NCBI RefSeq assembly: GCF_000722875.1
Contig: NZ_JFHR01000014.1
Coordinates: forward strand, 1-64,000
Direction: 5' to 3'
DNA length: 64,000 nt
Source of the DNA: Sphingobium chlorophenolicum
GTDB lineage: Bacteria; Pseudomonadota; Alphaproteobacteria; Sphingomonadales; Sphingomonadaceae
Part shown: one piece after another, positions 43,592-53,285 of the stretch
Numbering within the stretch: position 1 is the stretch's first letter
Layout of the letters: every line of letters starts with the position of its first letter
Notes under the pieces: generated by a model
What the model was told of the DNA's origin: nothing
The model's input: the letters and a program-made list of their open reading frames with translations, nothing else
The model's database searches: none
Made by a program: the position numbers and the translations under genes

Positions 43592-44649
43592 TGGGTGCGC
43601 GTGCTGCCGCTCGCGCCATCGATGCGCTGCGCCGGGGCTGGCCGGTGCGGGTGCAGGCCGCCGACGGCGTGTTGCGGCTGATGGCGGTGGAAGGGGCGGA
43701 CGCGGTGACGCTGGCGGGATTCGACCCGGCGGCGAAGGCGGACATATTGATCTCCGCTGCACGAGCGCAGACGCTGAAGCTCGCCAACCAGATCGCGGCG
43801 GCCGATCCCGACATGCCGGTGCTGGTGGCGCGGGGGCCGTGGATTGACGCCGATGTGGCGACAGCGATTTCCGACCCGGTTCTGGACCTTGCCTCGCCGC
43901 TGAAGGGGCCGTTCATGGCGAAGGCGCTCGCCGCGCCGCTGGCGGCCAAGGCGGCGCTGCGGCTGGCGCGGCTGGCGGGAATATTGCCCGCCTATTTCGC
44001 GACGGTGGACGGCGATGTCGAGGCGGAGGTCGGGGCCGAGGATGTCGACGCCTATGACGATGCCGTGCATCTGGACATCGCGACGCGGGCGAGGCTGCCG
44101 GTATCGGCCAGCGAAACCGCCGAGATCGTCGCCTTCCGCAGCCCCGACGAACCGCGCGAGCATGTGGCGCTGATCGTCGGTCAGCGCGATTCATCGCCGC
44201 CGGTGATCCGGCTGCACAGCGAATGCCTGACCGGGGATGTTCTGGGGTCGCTGAAATGCGATTGCGGGCCGCAATTGCATGAAGCGCTGCATCAGATCGC
44301 GGATTCGACCTGGGGCATATTGCTCTATCTGCGGCAGGAAGGGCGGGGCATCGGCCTCGTCAACAAGCTGCGCGCCTATGCCTTGCAGGATCAGGGTTTC
44401 GATACGGTCGACGCCAATGTGCGGCTGGGCTTCGCCATCGATGCGCGGGATTTTTCCGTGGCGGCGCGGATGCTGGACCTGTTGGGCGTGGGGGAGGTAA
44501 GGCTGCTCACCAACAATCCCAACAAGGTGACGGGGCTGGAAGCGGCGGGAATCAGGGTGGCGGAGCGTCTGCCGATCATCCTGCCCGCCAATCCGCATAA
44601 TGAACGCTATCTGGCGACCAAGCGGGACCGGACCGGGCATCAGCTATGA
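43591..44649 (+). CDS. ribA: GTP cyclohydrolase II with extra N-terminal domain
   Basis: 352 residues from ATG 43591. The C-terminal half is a complete Rib[24 protein letters not shown] with three zinc cysteines (about 212-225), [21 protein letters not shown], and [17 protein letters not shown]. The N-terminal 165 residues ([33 protein letters not shown]) replace a normal 3,4-DHBP synthase domain but lack its acidic active-site motifs. This split is usual in sphingomonads. It opens GTP in the first step of riboflavin synthesis, which also feeds F420 via the deazaflavin branch. Confidence 0.93.
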   Translation: MGARAAARAIDALRRGWPVRVQAADGVLRLMAVEGADAVTLAGFDPAAKADILISAARAQTLKLANQIAAADPDMPVLVARGPWIDADVATAISDPVLDLASPLKGPFMAKALAAPLAAKAALRLARLAGILPAYFATVDGDVEAEVGAEDVDAYDDAVHLDIATRARLPVSASETAEIVAFRSPDEPREHVALIVGQRDSSPPVIRLHSECLTGDVLGSLKCDCGPQLHEALHQIADSTWGILLYLRQEGRGIGLVNKLRAYALQDQGFDTVDANVRLGFAIDARDFSVAARMLDLLGVGEVRLLTNNPNKVTGLEAAGIRVAERLPIILPANPHNERYLATKRDRTGHQL

Positions 44650-45146
44650 GCGTCGTCCGCGTCGATACCGGCGCGGGGCGTCTGACTTTCGGTGAGATCG
44701 AGATGGCCTGCGCCATCGGGCGGGGCGGTAGCTGCGCGGCTGTGGACAAGCGGGAAGGGGATGGCTGCACGCCGCTGGGCGTCTGGCCGATCCGGGGCGT
44801 GTTGCTGCGGCCGGGCAAGGTGGAGGCGGCGGGCATCCGCCTGCCGTGGCGCTGGGTGCGGGAGGGGGATGGCTGGTCCGACGATGGGGTCGATCCGGCT
44901 TATAACCGGCCGGTGCATTTGCCGCGTGCTTTTTCGGCGGAAAATCTGCTGCGGGACGATGATGCTTATGATGTGATCGCCGTGCTGGGGCATAATGACG
45001 CGCCGCCGGTGGCGGGGCAGGGGAGCGCGATCTTCTTCCACCTGTCCGAAGGGAGGACCACGGCCGGATGCGTGGCGGTGCAGCGGGCGGATATGCTGCG
45101 CCTGTTGCCGTTGCTGGCGCCGGGCGATGTGATGGAGATTATCTAA
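44646..45146 (+). CDS. L,D-transpeptidase family (YkuD-like) protein
   Basis: 166 residues with no obvious signal peptide. The active-site region [20 protein letters not shown] has the His and catalytic Cys (about 142) of YkuD domains, and [26 protein letters not shown] fits the N-terminal strand region of this subgroup. Exported members cross-link or anchor peptidoglycan. Absence of a signal peptide is odd and may mean a start-site error or a cytosolic role. The start overlaps ribA by 4 bases (ATGA). Confidence 0.85.
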   Translation: MSVVRVDTGAGRLTFGEIEMACAIGRGGSCAAVDKREGDGCTPLGVWPIRGVLLRPGKVEAAGIRLPWRWVREGDGWSDDGVDPAYNRPVHLPRAFSAENLLRDDDAYDVIAVLGHNDAPPVAGQGSAIFFHLSEGRTTAGCVAVQRADMLRLLPLLAPGDVMEII

Positions 45147-45153
45147 AAGGTTC

Positions 45154-45242
45154 GTCATTCCCGCGAAGGCGGGAATCCATTTCCTGACCGTCCACCAAGC
45201 ACCTTCTTATGGGAGATGGATTCCCGCCTTCGCGGGAATGAC
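45154..45242. repeat. Two-armed palindromic intergenic repeat
   Basis: The left arm gtcattcccgcgaaggcggg and right arm cccgccttcgcgggaatgac are inverted around a 40-base centre, between the convergent transpeptidase and glnD genes. Confidence 0.85.
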
Positions 45243-45251
45243 GGCAGTCTG

Positions 45252-48011
45252 TTAAGCCCGCTCCAGTTCCGCCACCTCACCGCCCGCCGCTTCCAGCAGC
45301 CGCCGCTCCAGCGTTTGCAGCCGGGCCTTGCTCTCGATCTTTCCGGCCAGCAGGTCGGTGACGTAGAAAGTATCCACCGCCCGCTCGCCATAGGTGGCCA
45401 CATGGGCGCTGTGGACCGTCACCTTCGACTGGAACAGCGCGTTGGCCAGGCTGAAGAGCAGCGCCGGGCGGTCCCGCGCATTCACCTCTATCACCGTGAA
45501 CCGGTTCGACGCCTTGTTGTCGATCAGCACATTGGGTTCGATGCGAAACGCTTCGGCGCGAGTGCGGGGCAGGGGGCGCGCCTCCAGCCGTGTGATCATG
45601 CGGTGCCGGTTGGCCAGCGAATCCTCGATCGCCTTGCGGATGCGCGTCAACTGCTCCGGACTGTGGAAGGCGCCGCCCAGCGGGTCCTGCACCAGGAAAT
45701 TGTCGATCGCCACGCCGTCCCGCGTCGTGTGGATGCGCGCGTCGATGATGTTGCCGCCCGCCAGATGGATGGCGCCTGCGATGCGGTAGAACAGGCCCGG
45801 ATGGTCGGCGGCATAGACGGTCACCAGCGTCGCGCCGCGCTGCGGATAATATTGCGCGGCGATGGAGAGGGGGGAATCGCCCGCCTCCAATATATGCTGC
45901 GCATTGTGGATGAGGATGTCCTCCGGCTCCGCGATCCAGTAGCTTTGGGGCAGGCGCTTGCTGAGCTTCGCGAATTCCGCTTCCGACATGCCCATCGCCT
46001 GGCGCAGCGCCTGTTGTTTGTTCGTGACCCGCTCGCTGCGGCCCTTCTGCTTGTGGCCGAGGCGCAGCACTTCTTCGGCAGCCTCATAGAGATCGCCCAG
46101 CAACTGGCGTTTCCAACTGTTCCAGACGCCCGGCCCCACGGCACGGATGTCGACCACGGTCAGGCAAAGCAGCAACCGCAACCGCTCCGGGCTTTGCACC
46201 ACGTCGACGAAATCGAGGATGGTCTTGTAATCGGCCAGATCGCGCTTGAAGGCGGTGGCCGACATCAGCAGATGGTGGCGCACCAGCCAGGACACGGTTT
46301 CCGTCTCCGCCGGGCTCAGGCCCAGGCGCGGGCAGAGATGGTCCGCCACTTCCGCGCCCAATATGCTGTGGTCGCCGCCCCGCCCCTTGGCGATGTCATG
46401 CAGCAGCACCGCGACATAGAGGACGCGGCGCGACACCAGCTTGCCCATCAGCTCCGCCGCCAATGGATGATCCTGATTCAGTTCGCCCTTTTCGATCCGC
46501 GCCAGCAGGCCGACAGCGCGGATCGTATGTTCGTCCACCGTATAATGGTGGTACATGTCGAACTGCATCTGCGCCACGACGCGGCGGAAATCGGGGATGA
46601 AGCGGCCGAACACGGTCGATTCGTTCATCCAGCGCAGCACCGTTTCCGGATCGCGGGGGGAGGTCAGCACCTCCATGAAGAAGGCGTTGGCGCGGGGATC
46701 GCGGCGTATCTTGGCGGTGATCAGGCTGGCGTCGCGGCTGGCGGCGCGCATGGCGCTGGGGTGGATGGCGAGGCCATGCTTGTCCGCCAAAGCGAAGATT
46801 TCCAGCAGCCGGACCGGGTCGTCCTGGAAGAACTGGTCGCTGGGCAGCGCCAGCCGTCCGCGATCCAGCACGAAACCGTCCAGCTTCTTGGGACGGCGGA
46901 AGAAGCTGGGGATATAGCGCCGCCCGCGCTCCGCCATCTGGTCGTCCAGATGGGCCAGGAACACGGCGGTCAGGTCGCCCACCGTCTTCGCGTTCAGGAA
47001 ATAATAGCGCATGAACCGCTCGACGCCCGAACGCCCGGCGCGGCCGGTGAAATGCATGCGCGTGGCGGTTTCGAGTTGCAGGTCGAAGGTCAGCCGGTCC
47101 TCCGCCCGCCCGGTGATCATGTGCAGGTGGCAACGCACCGCCCAGAGGAAATCCTCCGCCTTCTGGAACTGGCGCAATTCGCTTTCGGTGAGCAGGCCGA
47201 CATCGACCAGTTCCGCGACCGACTTCACCCGGTTCACATATTTGCCGATCCAGAACAAAGTGTGCAGGTCGCGCAGCCCGCCCTTGCCCTCCTTCACATT
47301 GGGTTCGACCACATAGCGGCTGTCGCCCATGCGCTTGTGCCGCTCGTCGCGCTCCTCCAGCTTTTCGGTGACGAAGGCGCGGGCCGTGCCCTGCATGATC
47401 TCGCTGTCGAAGCGGGCGGCGGTTTCCTCATAGAGCGCCCGGTCGCCCCAGATGTAGCGCGCCTCCAGCAGGGCGGTGCGCACGGTCAGGTCCGCCTTCG
47501 CCATGCGCATGGTTTCATCGATGGAACGGCTGGAGTGGCCGACCTTCAGCCCCAGATCCCACAGCGAATAGAGCATGGATTCGATGACCTGCTCGGTCCA
47601 GCCGGTGGGCTTCCACGGGGTGATGAAGCCGATGTCGACATCGCTATGCGGCGCCATTTCGCCCCGGCCATAGCCGCCCACCGCGATCAGCACGATCCGT
47701 TCGCCGGTGCTGCGATTGCCCGCCGGATAGAGATGGTGCGTCGTCGCGTCGTAGAGCAGGCGCAAAATCTGGTCGATCAGGAAGGCGAAGGCGGTCACCG
47801 CCTCCCGCCCGCGGGTCGGCTTCTGTCCGAGGCGGTGGGCGACATCCTCCCGCCCCGCGTCCAGCGCGTCCTTCAATTCCTTCACGATCAGGCCGCGCAG
47901 CTTGATCTGGTCGCCCCGATGCTCCTGCGCCAGGGCGGCGATGCTGTCGGAAATGGCGCGCCGGTCGATGATGGCGCGTCTGGACCCCAGTTTCGGAAAT
48001 TGCATGACCAT
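45252..48011 (-). CDS. glnD: [Protein-PII] uridylyltransferase / uridylyl-removing enzyme
   Basis: 919 residues. The nucleotidyltransferase domain (VLIAVGGYGRGEMAPHSDVDIGFI, about 105-130) is followed by the helical GlnD linker, an HD domain (YHHYTVDEHTIRAVGLL and LLHDIAKGRGGDHSILG) and two C-terminal ACT domains (VTVYAADHPGLFYRIAGAIH; NARDRPALLFSLANALF). It senses glutamine and modifies PII. The gene ends next to a two-armed repeat; mutS lies 9 bases beyond its 5' end on the same strand. Confidence 0.97.
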   Translation of the reverse strand: MVMQFPKLGSRRAIIDRRAISDSIAALAQEHRGDQIKLRGLIVKELKDALDAGREDVAHRLGQKPTRGREAVTAFAFLIDQILRLLYDATTHHLYPAGNRSTGERIVLIAVGGYGRGEMAPHSDVDIGFITPWKPTGWTEQVIESMLYSLWDLGLKVGHSSRSIDETMRMAKADLTVRTALLEARYIWGDRALYEETAARFDSEIMQGTARAFVTEKLEERDERHKRMGDSRYVVEPNVKEGKGGLRDLHTLFWIGKYVNRVKSVAELVDVGLLTESELRQFQKAEDFLWAVRCHLHMITGRAEDRLTFDLQLETATRMHFTGRAGRSGVERFMRYYFLNAKTVGDLTAVFLAHLDDQMAERGRRYIPSFFRRPKKLDGFVLDRGRLALPSDQFFQDDPVRLLEIFALADKHGLAIHPSAMRAASRDASLITAKIRRDPRANAFFMEVLTSPRDPETVLRWMNESTVFGRFIPDFRRVVAQMQFDMYHHYTVDEHTIRAVGLLARIEKGELNQDHPLAAELMGKLVSRRVLYVAVLLHDIAKGRGGDHSILGAEVADHLCPRLGLSPAETETVSWLVRHHLLMSATAFKRDLADYKTILDFVDVVQSPERLRLLLCLTVVDIRAVGPGVWNSWKRQLLGDLYEAAEEVLRLGHKQKGRSERVTNKQQALRQAMGMSEAEFAKLSKRLPQSYWIAEPEDILIHNAQHILEAGDSPLSIAAQYYPQRGATLVTVYAADHPGLFYRIAGAIHLAGGNIIDARIHTTRDGVAIDNFLVQDPLGGAFHSPEQLTRIRKAIEDSLANRHRMITRLEARPLPRTRAEAFRIEPNVLIDNKASNRFTVIEVNARDRPALLFSLANALFQSKVTVHSAHVATYGERAVDTFYVTDLLAGKIESKARLQTLERRLLEAAGGEVAELERA

Positions 48012-48020
48012 AGGGCTTAT

Positions 48021-50672
48021 CTAGCCATCCTGACCGGCCGCTGCCAGTTGCTTGAGCCGATAGAGGTGATCGAGCGCCTCGCGGGGGGAAAGCGCATCCG
48101 CGTCGATGCCGTCCAGCGCGGCGCGGAGGGGATCGGCCTTTTCCTCCACCTGCGCGACGGCGGCGGCGAAGAGGGGCAGGTCGTCCAGCCCCGCTGCGAT
48201 GCCGCCGGTCTTCGCCTTGCCCGCTTCGAGGCGGGAGAGGACGTCCTTCGCCCGCTTGAGCACGGCTGGGGGCAGCCCGGCGAGGCGCGCCACGGCCAGG
48301 CCATAGCTGCGGTCGGCCGGTCCCTCCGCGACTTCGTGCAGCAGGACCAGATCGCCCTTCCACTCCCGCGCCCGGACATGGTGGAGCGAGAGGGAGGAGA
48401 GTGTCTCCGCCAGCCGGGTCAGCTCATGATAATGGGTCGCGAACAGGCAGCGGCAGCGATTGACCTCATGCACCGCCTCCACCACCGCCCATGCCAGCGC
48501 CAGCCCGTCATAGGTCGACGTGCCGCGCCCGACTTCATCCAGGATGACGAAGCTGCGTTCGGTCGCTTGCGCCAATATGGCGGCGGTCTCCACCATCTCG
48601 ACCATGAAGGTGGATCGGCCCTTGGCCAGATTGTCCGACGCGCCGACGCGGCTGAACAGCCGGTCGACCAGAGTCAGGGTCGCGGACTGCGCGGGTACAT
48701 AGGCCCCCGCCTGCGCCAGAATCACGATGATCGCATTCTGTCGCAGAAAGGTGGACTTACCGCCCATATTGGGACCGGTGACCAGCCAGAGCCGGTCGCC
48801 CACCCCCAGCCGGCAGTCGTTGGCGACGAAGGGCTGGCCGTCGCGGCGCAGTGCATCCTCCACCACCGGATGGCGGCCGCCGGTGATGTCCAGACATGGT
48901 CCTTCGCCGTCTTCGGGCAGGAAATGGGGCCGTTGCCAGCCGCCTTCCGCCGCGCGTTCGGCCAGCGCCGCCGCCACGTCGAGCCGGGCAAGGGCGTCGG
49001 CGGCGCGGGCGATCTCCGCCTTGCGGGCGAGGGTGGCTTCGATCAGCTCTTCCAGATGCGCGGCTTCGGCGACCAGCGCATGGGCGCCCGCCTGCGCGAC
49101 GCGGCCCGCCTGTTCGTGCAGGTCGATCGAATTGAAGCGCACCACCCCGGCCAGCGTCTGGCGATGGGTGAAGCCGCTGTCGGGCTGCATCAACGGGTCG
49201 GCGGCGCGAGCGGGCACCTCGACATGATAGCCCAGCACGCCGTTATGCCTGATCTTGAGCGAGGCGATGCCGGTCTGCTCGCGATATTTCGCCTCCAGCG
49301 CGGCGATGGCGCGGCGGCCATCCCCAGCGAGGCGGCGCAACTCATCCAGCGCCGGGTCATAGCCGTCCGCGATATAGCCGCCATTGGCGGTTTCTGTCGG
49401 CGGGCTGGGGACGAGGGCGCGGGACAGGCTGTCGACCAGCGCGCCATGGCCGTCGAGCGAGGGAAGGAGTTGGGCCAGCAGCAAAGGCTGGTCGGGCAGG
49501 CGGCCCAACCGCTCCCGCAACAGCCGCGCTTCACCAAGCCCATCGCGGAGTTGACCCAGATCGCGGGGACTGCCCCGGCCCATCGCCAGACGGCCCAATG
49601 CACGCCCTATGTCCGGCAAGGCCCGCAGCGCCACGCGCAACTGGTCGCGCAACATGCTGTCGTCATGGAAGAGTTGCACCAGCCCAAGCCGCGCCTCGAT
49701 GGCGGGCTGATCCATCAGCGGCGCGGACAGATCCTGCGCCAGCAATCGGGCGCCAGCGCCGGTGACGGTCCGGTCCACCGCGCCGAGCAGGCTGCCCGCC
49801 CGCGTCCCGCTCATAGTGGCGGTGATTTCCAGACTCTCCCGCGTGGCCGCGTCGATGGCGACATGCGCGCCTCTGGTCTTGGCGCTGGGCGGGGCCAGGA
49901 AGGGCAAAGTGCCCTTGCCTGCATGGTCGAGATAGCCGAGCAGCCCGCCCATCGCCGCCAGTTCGGCGCGGCTGAACTGGCCGAATCCGTCCAGCGTGGC
50001 GACGCCGAAGATGCGTTTCAGCGCGGCTTCGGCCCGGCCGCTGGAAAAGGCGGCGCGGTCGAACGGGTGGGAATCGGGCAAATCCAGCTCCAGTCCGTCG
50101 GGCAGCACGATCTCGCTCGGCCGCAGGCGCGCCAGTTCGGCGGGCAGATCGGCTGCCCGCAGGGTCAGTGTCTCGAAACGGCCGGTCGAAATATCGGCGG
50201 CGGCCAGGCCATATTCACCCGCTTCCCCGCCGCCGACCTGCGTCAGCGCCACCAGCATATTGTCGCGCCGACTGTCGAGCAGCGTTTCCTCGGTCAGCGT
50301 GCCCGCCGTCACATAACGGACGATGGCGCGGGCGACGAGGGACTTGGAACCCCGCGCCTTGGCCTGCGCGGGCGTTTCGGTCTGTTCGGCGATGGCGACG
50401 CGATGGCCCGCCTTGATCAGCCGCGCCAGATAGGATTCCGCGCTGTGCACCGGCACGCCGCACATCGGGATCGGCGCGCCACCATGTTCGCCCCGGCTGG
50501 TGAGCGCGATATCCAGAGTCGCCGCCGCCGCCTTCGCATCCTCGAAGAACAGTTCGAAGAAATCGCCCATGCGGTAGAAGAGCAGGCAGTCCTGCGCCTC
50601 CGCCTTCAGCGCAAGATATTGCGCCATCATGGGCGTCGCCTGTTGCGTGGATGTGTCGATCGTTCGCGCCAT
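48021..50672 (-). CDS. mutS: DNA mismatch repair protein MutS
   Basis: 883 residues from ATG 50672 (MARTIDTSTQQATPMMAQYL). The mismatch-recognition domain has LFYRMGDFFELFFEDA with the Phe-x-Glu wedge (GDFFEL), and GVPVHSAESYLARLI. The ATPase domain has LVTGPNMGGKSTFLRQNA (about 635-650), FVILDEVGRGTSTYDGLALAWAVVE and ATHYHEL. It binds mismatches and recruits MutL. It is followed by glnD after 9 bases. Confidence 0.97.
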   Translation of the reverse strand: MARTIDTSTQQATPMMAQYLALKAEAQDCLLFYRMGDFFELFFEDAKAAAATLDIALTSRGEHGGAPIPMCGVPVHSAESYLARLIKAGHRVAIAEQTETPAQAKARGSKSLVARAIVRYVTAGTLTEETLLDSRRDNMLVALTQVGGGEAGEYGLAAADISTGRFETLTLRAADLPAELARLRPSEIVLPDGLELDLPDSHPFDRAAFSSGRAEAALKRIFGVATLDGFGQFSRAELAAMGGLLGYLDHAGKGTLPFLAPPSAKTRGAHVAIDAATRESLEITATMSGTRAGSLLGAVDRTVTGAGARLLAQDLSAPLMDQPAIEARLGLVQLFHDDSMLRDQLRVALRALPDIGRALGRLAMGRGSPRDLGQLRDGLGEARLLRERLGRLPDQPLLLAQLLPSLDGHGALVDSLSRALVPSPPTETANGGYIADGYDPALDELRRLAGDGRRAIAALEAKYREQTGIASLKIRHNGVLGYHVEVPARAADPLMQPDSGFTHRQTLAGVVRFNSIDLHEQAGRVAQAGAHALVAEAAHLEELIEATLARKAEIARAADALARLDVAAALAERAAEGGWQRPHFLPEDGEGPCLDITGGRHPVVEDALRRDGQPFVANDCRLGVGDRLWLVTGPNMGGKSTFLRQNAIIVILAQAGAYVPAQSATLTLVDRLFSRVGASDNLAKGRSTFMVEMVETAAILAQATERSFVILDEVGRGTSTYDGLALAWAVVEAVHEVNRCRCLFATHYHELTRLAETLSSLSLHHVRAREWKGDLVLLHEVAEGPADRSYGLAVARLAGLPPAVLKRAKDVLSRLEAGKAKTGGIAAGLDDLPLFAAAVAQVEEKADPLRAALDGIDADALSPREALDHLYRLKQLAAAGQDG

Positions 50673-50772
50673 GGCAAAGCGGATAGCGTGAACCATCCGT
50701 GGAAACCAGAGCTTCGGGAAACAGCAGGAAAATTGCGCTTCTCGCACTTGCCCACAAGATATTCTTGCCGCT

Positions 50773-50914
50773 AGGGCGGTCCGGCATTCAGCCCATGCGG
50801 GCCTGCAAAGCGCAATTTTCTGCGCTTCGGTGCTCACGTACTTGAGTACGCTGCGCTCCGGTGCTCGAAAATCGCCCTTTTCGGCTCTGCCTGAACTGAA
50901 TGCCGGACCGCCCT
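50773..50914. repeat. Long hairpin repeat (family C), copy 2
   Basis: agggcggtccggcattca (50773-50790) and its perfect complement tgaatgccggaccgccct (50897-50914) form an 18-bp outer stem. Inside, gcgcaattttctgcgcttcg / cgaaaatcgc and a central cgtacttgagtacg continue the fold. It sits in the divergent mutS-maeB gap and is the better preserved relative of 42611-42750. Confidence 0.85.
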
Positions 50915-50954
50915 GCGGGCGAACTATTGTGTCAAAAAAGGGGTGGGTGCAGCC

Positions 50955-53216
50955 ATGACCGACAAGTCGAATGTGGAATTTTCCGAGCGCGAGGCGCTGT
51001 TCTTCCACTCGACGGGACGCCCCGGCAAGATCGAGATCATCGCGTCCAAGCCGATGGCGACCCAGCGCGACCTTTCGCTCGCCTATTCGCCCGGCGTCGC
51101 GGTGCCGGTGCGCGCCATCGCGGAAGACCCGGCGACCGCCTATGACTATACCGCCAAGGGCAATCTGGTCGCGGTGATCTCCAACGGCACGGCGATCCTG
51201 GGGCTGGGCAATCTGGGCGCACTCGCCTCCAAGCCGGTGATGGAGGGCAAGTCGGTCCTCTTCAAGCGCTTCGCCGACGTCGACAGCATCGACATCGAAC
51301 TCAAGACCGAGGATGTCGACAAGTTCATCGACGCGGTCGAGCTGATGGAGCCGACCTTCGGCGGCATCAACCTTGAGGATATCAAGGCCCCGGAATGCTT
51401 CATCATCGAACAGACGTTGAAGGAACGGATGAACATTCCGGTCTTCCATGACGACCAGCACGGCACCGCGATCATCGCGGCGGCGGGCGTCATCAACGCG
51501 GCGATGCTGACCGGCCGCGACATGAAGAGCATGAAGGTGGTGGTGAACGGTGCGGGCGCGGCGTCCATTTCCTGCACCGAACTGATCAAGGCGCTGGGCG
51601 TGCAGCATGACAATGTGATCATGTGCGACAGCAAGGGCGTGATCTATCAGGGCCGCACCGAGGGCATGAACCAGTGGAAGTCGGCCCATGCGGTCAGGAC
51701 CGACGCCCGCACCCTGGCGGAGGCGATCAAGGGCGCCGACGTTTTCCTGGGCCTGTCCGTCGCGGGGGCGGTGACGCAGGACATGGTGAAGACGATGGCG
51801 GACAAGCCGATCATCTTCGCCATGGCCAATCCCGATCCGGAAATCGCGCCGCCCGACGTCAAGGCGGTGCGCCCCGACGCCATCGTCGCCACCGGCCGGT
51901 CGGACTATCCCAACCAGGTCAACAATGTGCTGGGCTTCCCCTTCATCTTCCGCGGCGCGCTGGACGTGCGGGCGACCGGGATCAACGAGGCGATGAAGCT
52001 GGCCGCCGCAAAGGCCATCGCCGATCTGGCGCGGGAACAGGTGCCGGAGGAAGTGGCCAAGGCCTATGGCCGGTCGCACAGCTTCGGTCCCGACTATATC
52101 ATCCCCGCGCCCTTCGACCCGCGCCTGATGGAAGTCGTGCCCTCCGCCGTCGCGCAGGCGGCGATGGAAACCGGCGTGGCCCAGCGGCCGATCGCGGACA
52201 TGGCCGCCTATCGCCAGTCCTTGAAGGGGCGGCTCAACCCGACCACTTCGGTCCTCACCACTGCCTACGAGGTGGCGAAGGCCAATCCCAAGCGCGTCGT
52301 CTTCGCCGAGGCGGAAGAGGAAGTGGTGCTGCGCGCCGCGATCCAGTTCCGCACCCTGGGCTATGGCATCCCCGTGCTGGTCGGCCGGGCGCATGTGTAC
52401 GACAAGCTCAAGGAACTGGGCGTGCAGGACCCGGAAAGCTTCGAACTGCACAACAGCGTCAATTCGCCGCTGGTGCCGGAGATGGTCGATACGCTCTACG
52501 CCCGGCTCCAGCGGCGCGGCTATCTGCGCCGCGATTGCGAGCGGATGGTCAATCGCGACCGCAACATCTTCGGCTCTCTGCTGGTGAAGATGGGCCATGC
52601 CGACGCGATGCTGACCGGCATGACCCGCCCCTTCGGCCAGACGCTGCGCGAAGTGAAGCGGGTGCTGGACCCGGCGGCGGGCCGCACTCCCTTCGGCATC
52701 CATGTGCTGGTAACGAAGGACAAGACGGTGTTCTTGGCCGACACCACGGTGAACGAGCGTCCCTCCGCGCAGGAACTGGCGGATATAGCGGAAGGCACGG
52801 TCGCGGTCGCCCGGCGCATGGGGCATGATCCGCGTGTCGCCTTCCTGTCCTATTCCAATTTCGGCAACCCGCCGGGCGGCTTTCTGGAGAATGTGCGCGA
52901 CGCGGTGAAGACGCTGGAAGAGCGGAATGTCGACTTCGAATTCGAGGGCGAAATGACCGTCGACGCCGCGCTCAACCCGGCGGTGATGAAGAATTATCCG
53001 TTCAGCCGCCTGTCGGGTCCGGCGAACATATTGGTGATGCCGGGGCTTCAGTCGGCCAATATCTCGGCCAAGCTGCTGCGCGAAGTGGGCGGCGCGACCA
53101 TGATCGGACCCATGCTGGTCGGCATGGACAAGTCAGTTCAGATCGCCACCATGGCGTCCAACGCTTCGGAATTGCTGACGCTGGCGGTGCTGGCTTCGGC
53201 CGGGGTTGCCGTTTGA
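50955..53216 (+). CDS. maeB: NADP-dependent malic enzyme with phosphotransacetylase-like C-terminal domain
   Basis: 753 residues. The N-terminal malic enzyme domain (to about 430) has ATQRDLSLAYSPGVAVPVRAIAEDP, NGTAILGLGNLGALASKPVMEGK, PVFHDDQHGTAIIAAAG and the NADP loop VVVNGAGAASISC. The C-terminal part (FAEAEEEVVLRAA…MGHADAMLTGMTRPFGQTLREV) is the PTA-like regulatory domain of MaeB. It decarboxylates malate to pyruvate and makes NADPH. The PTA-like domain usually does not catalyse but binds acetyl-CoA. A family A repeat follows it. Confidence 0.95.
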   Translation: MTDKSNVEFSEREALFFHSTGRPGKIEIIASKPMATQRDLSLAYSPGVAVPVRAIAEDPATAYDYTAKGNLVAVISNGTAILGLGNLGALASKPVMEGKSVLFKRFADVDSIDIELKTEDVDKFIDAVELMEPTFGGINLEDIKAPECFIIEQTLKERMNIPVFHDDQHGTAIIAAAGVINAAMLTGRDMKSMKVVVNGAGAASISCTELIKALGVQHDNVIMCDSKGVIYQGRTEGMNQWKSAHAVRTDARTLAEAIKGADVFLGLSVAGAVTQDMVKTMADKPIIFAMANPDPEIAPPDVKAVRPDAIVATGRSDYPNQVNNVLGFPFIFRGALDVRATGINEAMKLAAAKAIADLAREQVPEEVAKAYGRSHSFGPDYIIPAPFDPRLMEVVPSAVAQAAMETGVAQRPIADMAAYRQSLKGRLNPTTSVLTTAYEVAKANPKRVVFAEAEEEVVLRAAIQFRTLGYGIPVLVGRAHVYDKLKELGVQDPESFELHNSVNSPLVPEMVDTLYARLQRRGYLRRDCERMVNRDRNIFGSLLVKMGHADAMLTGMTRPFGQTLREVKRVLDPAAGRTPFGIHVLVTKDKTVFLADTTVNERPSAQELADIAEGTVAVARRMGHDPRVAFLSYSNFGNPPGGFLENVRDAVKTLEERNVDFEFEGEMTVDAALNPAVMKNYPFSRLSGPANILVMPGLQSANISAKLLREVGGATMIGPMLVGMDKSVQIATMASNASELLTLAVLASAGVAV

Positions 53217-53243
53217 CGCGGGTCGTGGTGTTGCGCACATTCT

Positions 53244-53276
53244 AAATCCTCCCCATCGATAGATGGGGAGGATTTA
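53244..53276. repeat. Short family A palindrome
   Basis: taaatcctccccatcg followed by atagatggggaggattta is an almost perfect inverted repeat between the convergent maeB and flavin reductase genes. It is the simplest form of the family A arms and could act as a bidirectional terminator. Confidence 0.8.
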
Positions 53277-53285
53277 AGCCGTCAA

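Noticed and set aside
45216-50774. An 1852-codon plus-strand open frame opposite glnD and mutS
   Set aside because: It is the complement of two well-conserved genes. Its composition (Arg, Gln, His, Asp rich) is that of an antisense frame in GC-rich DNA, and no domain is recognisable.
48021-52826. A 1601-codon open frame on the minus strand extending mutS across maeB
   Set aside because: Only the first ~883 codons (to ATG 50672) match MutS. The rest is antisense to the clearly real maeB and has low-complexity His/Arg/Asp-rich sequence typical of a shadow frame.
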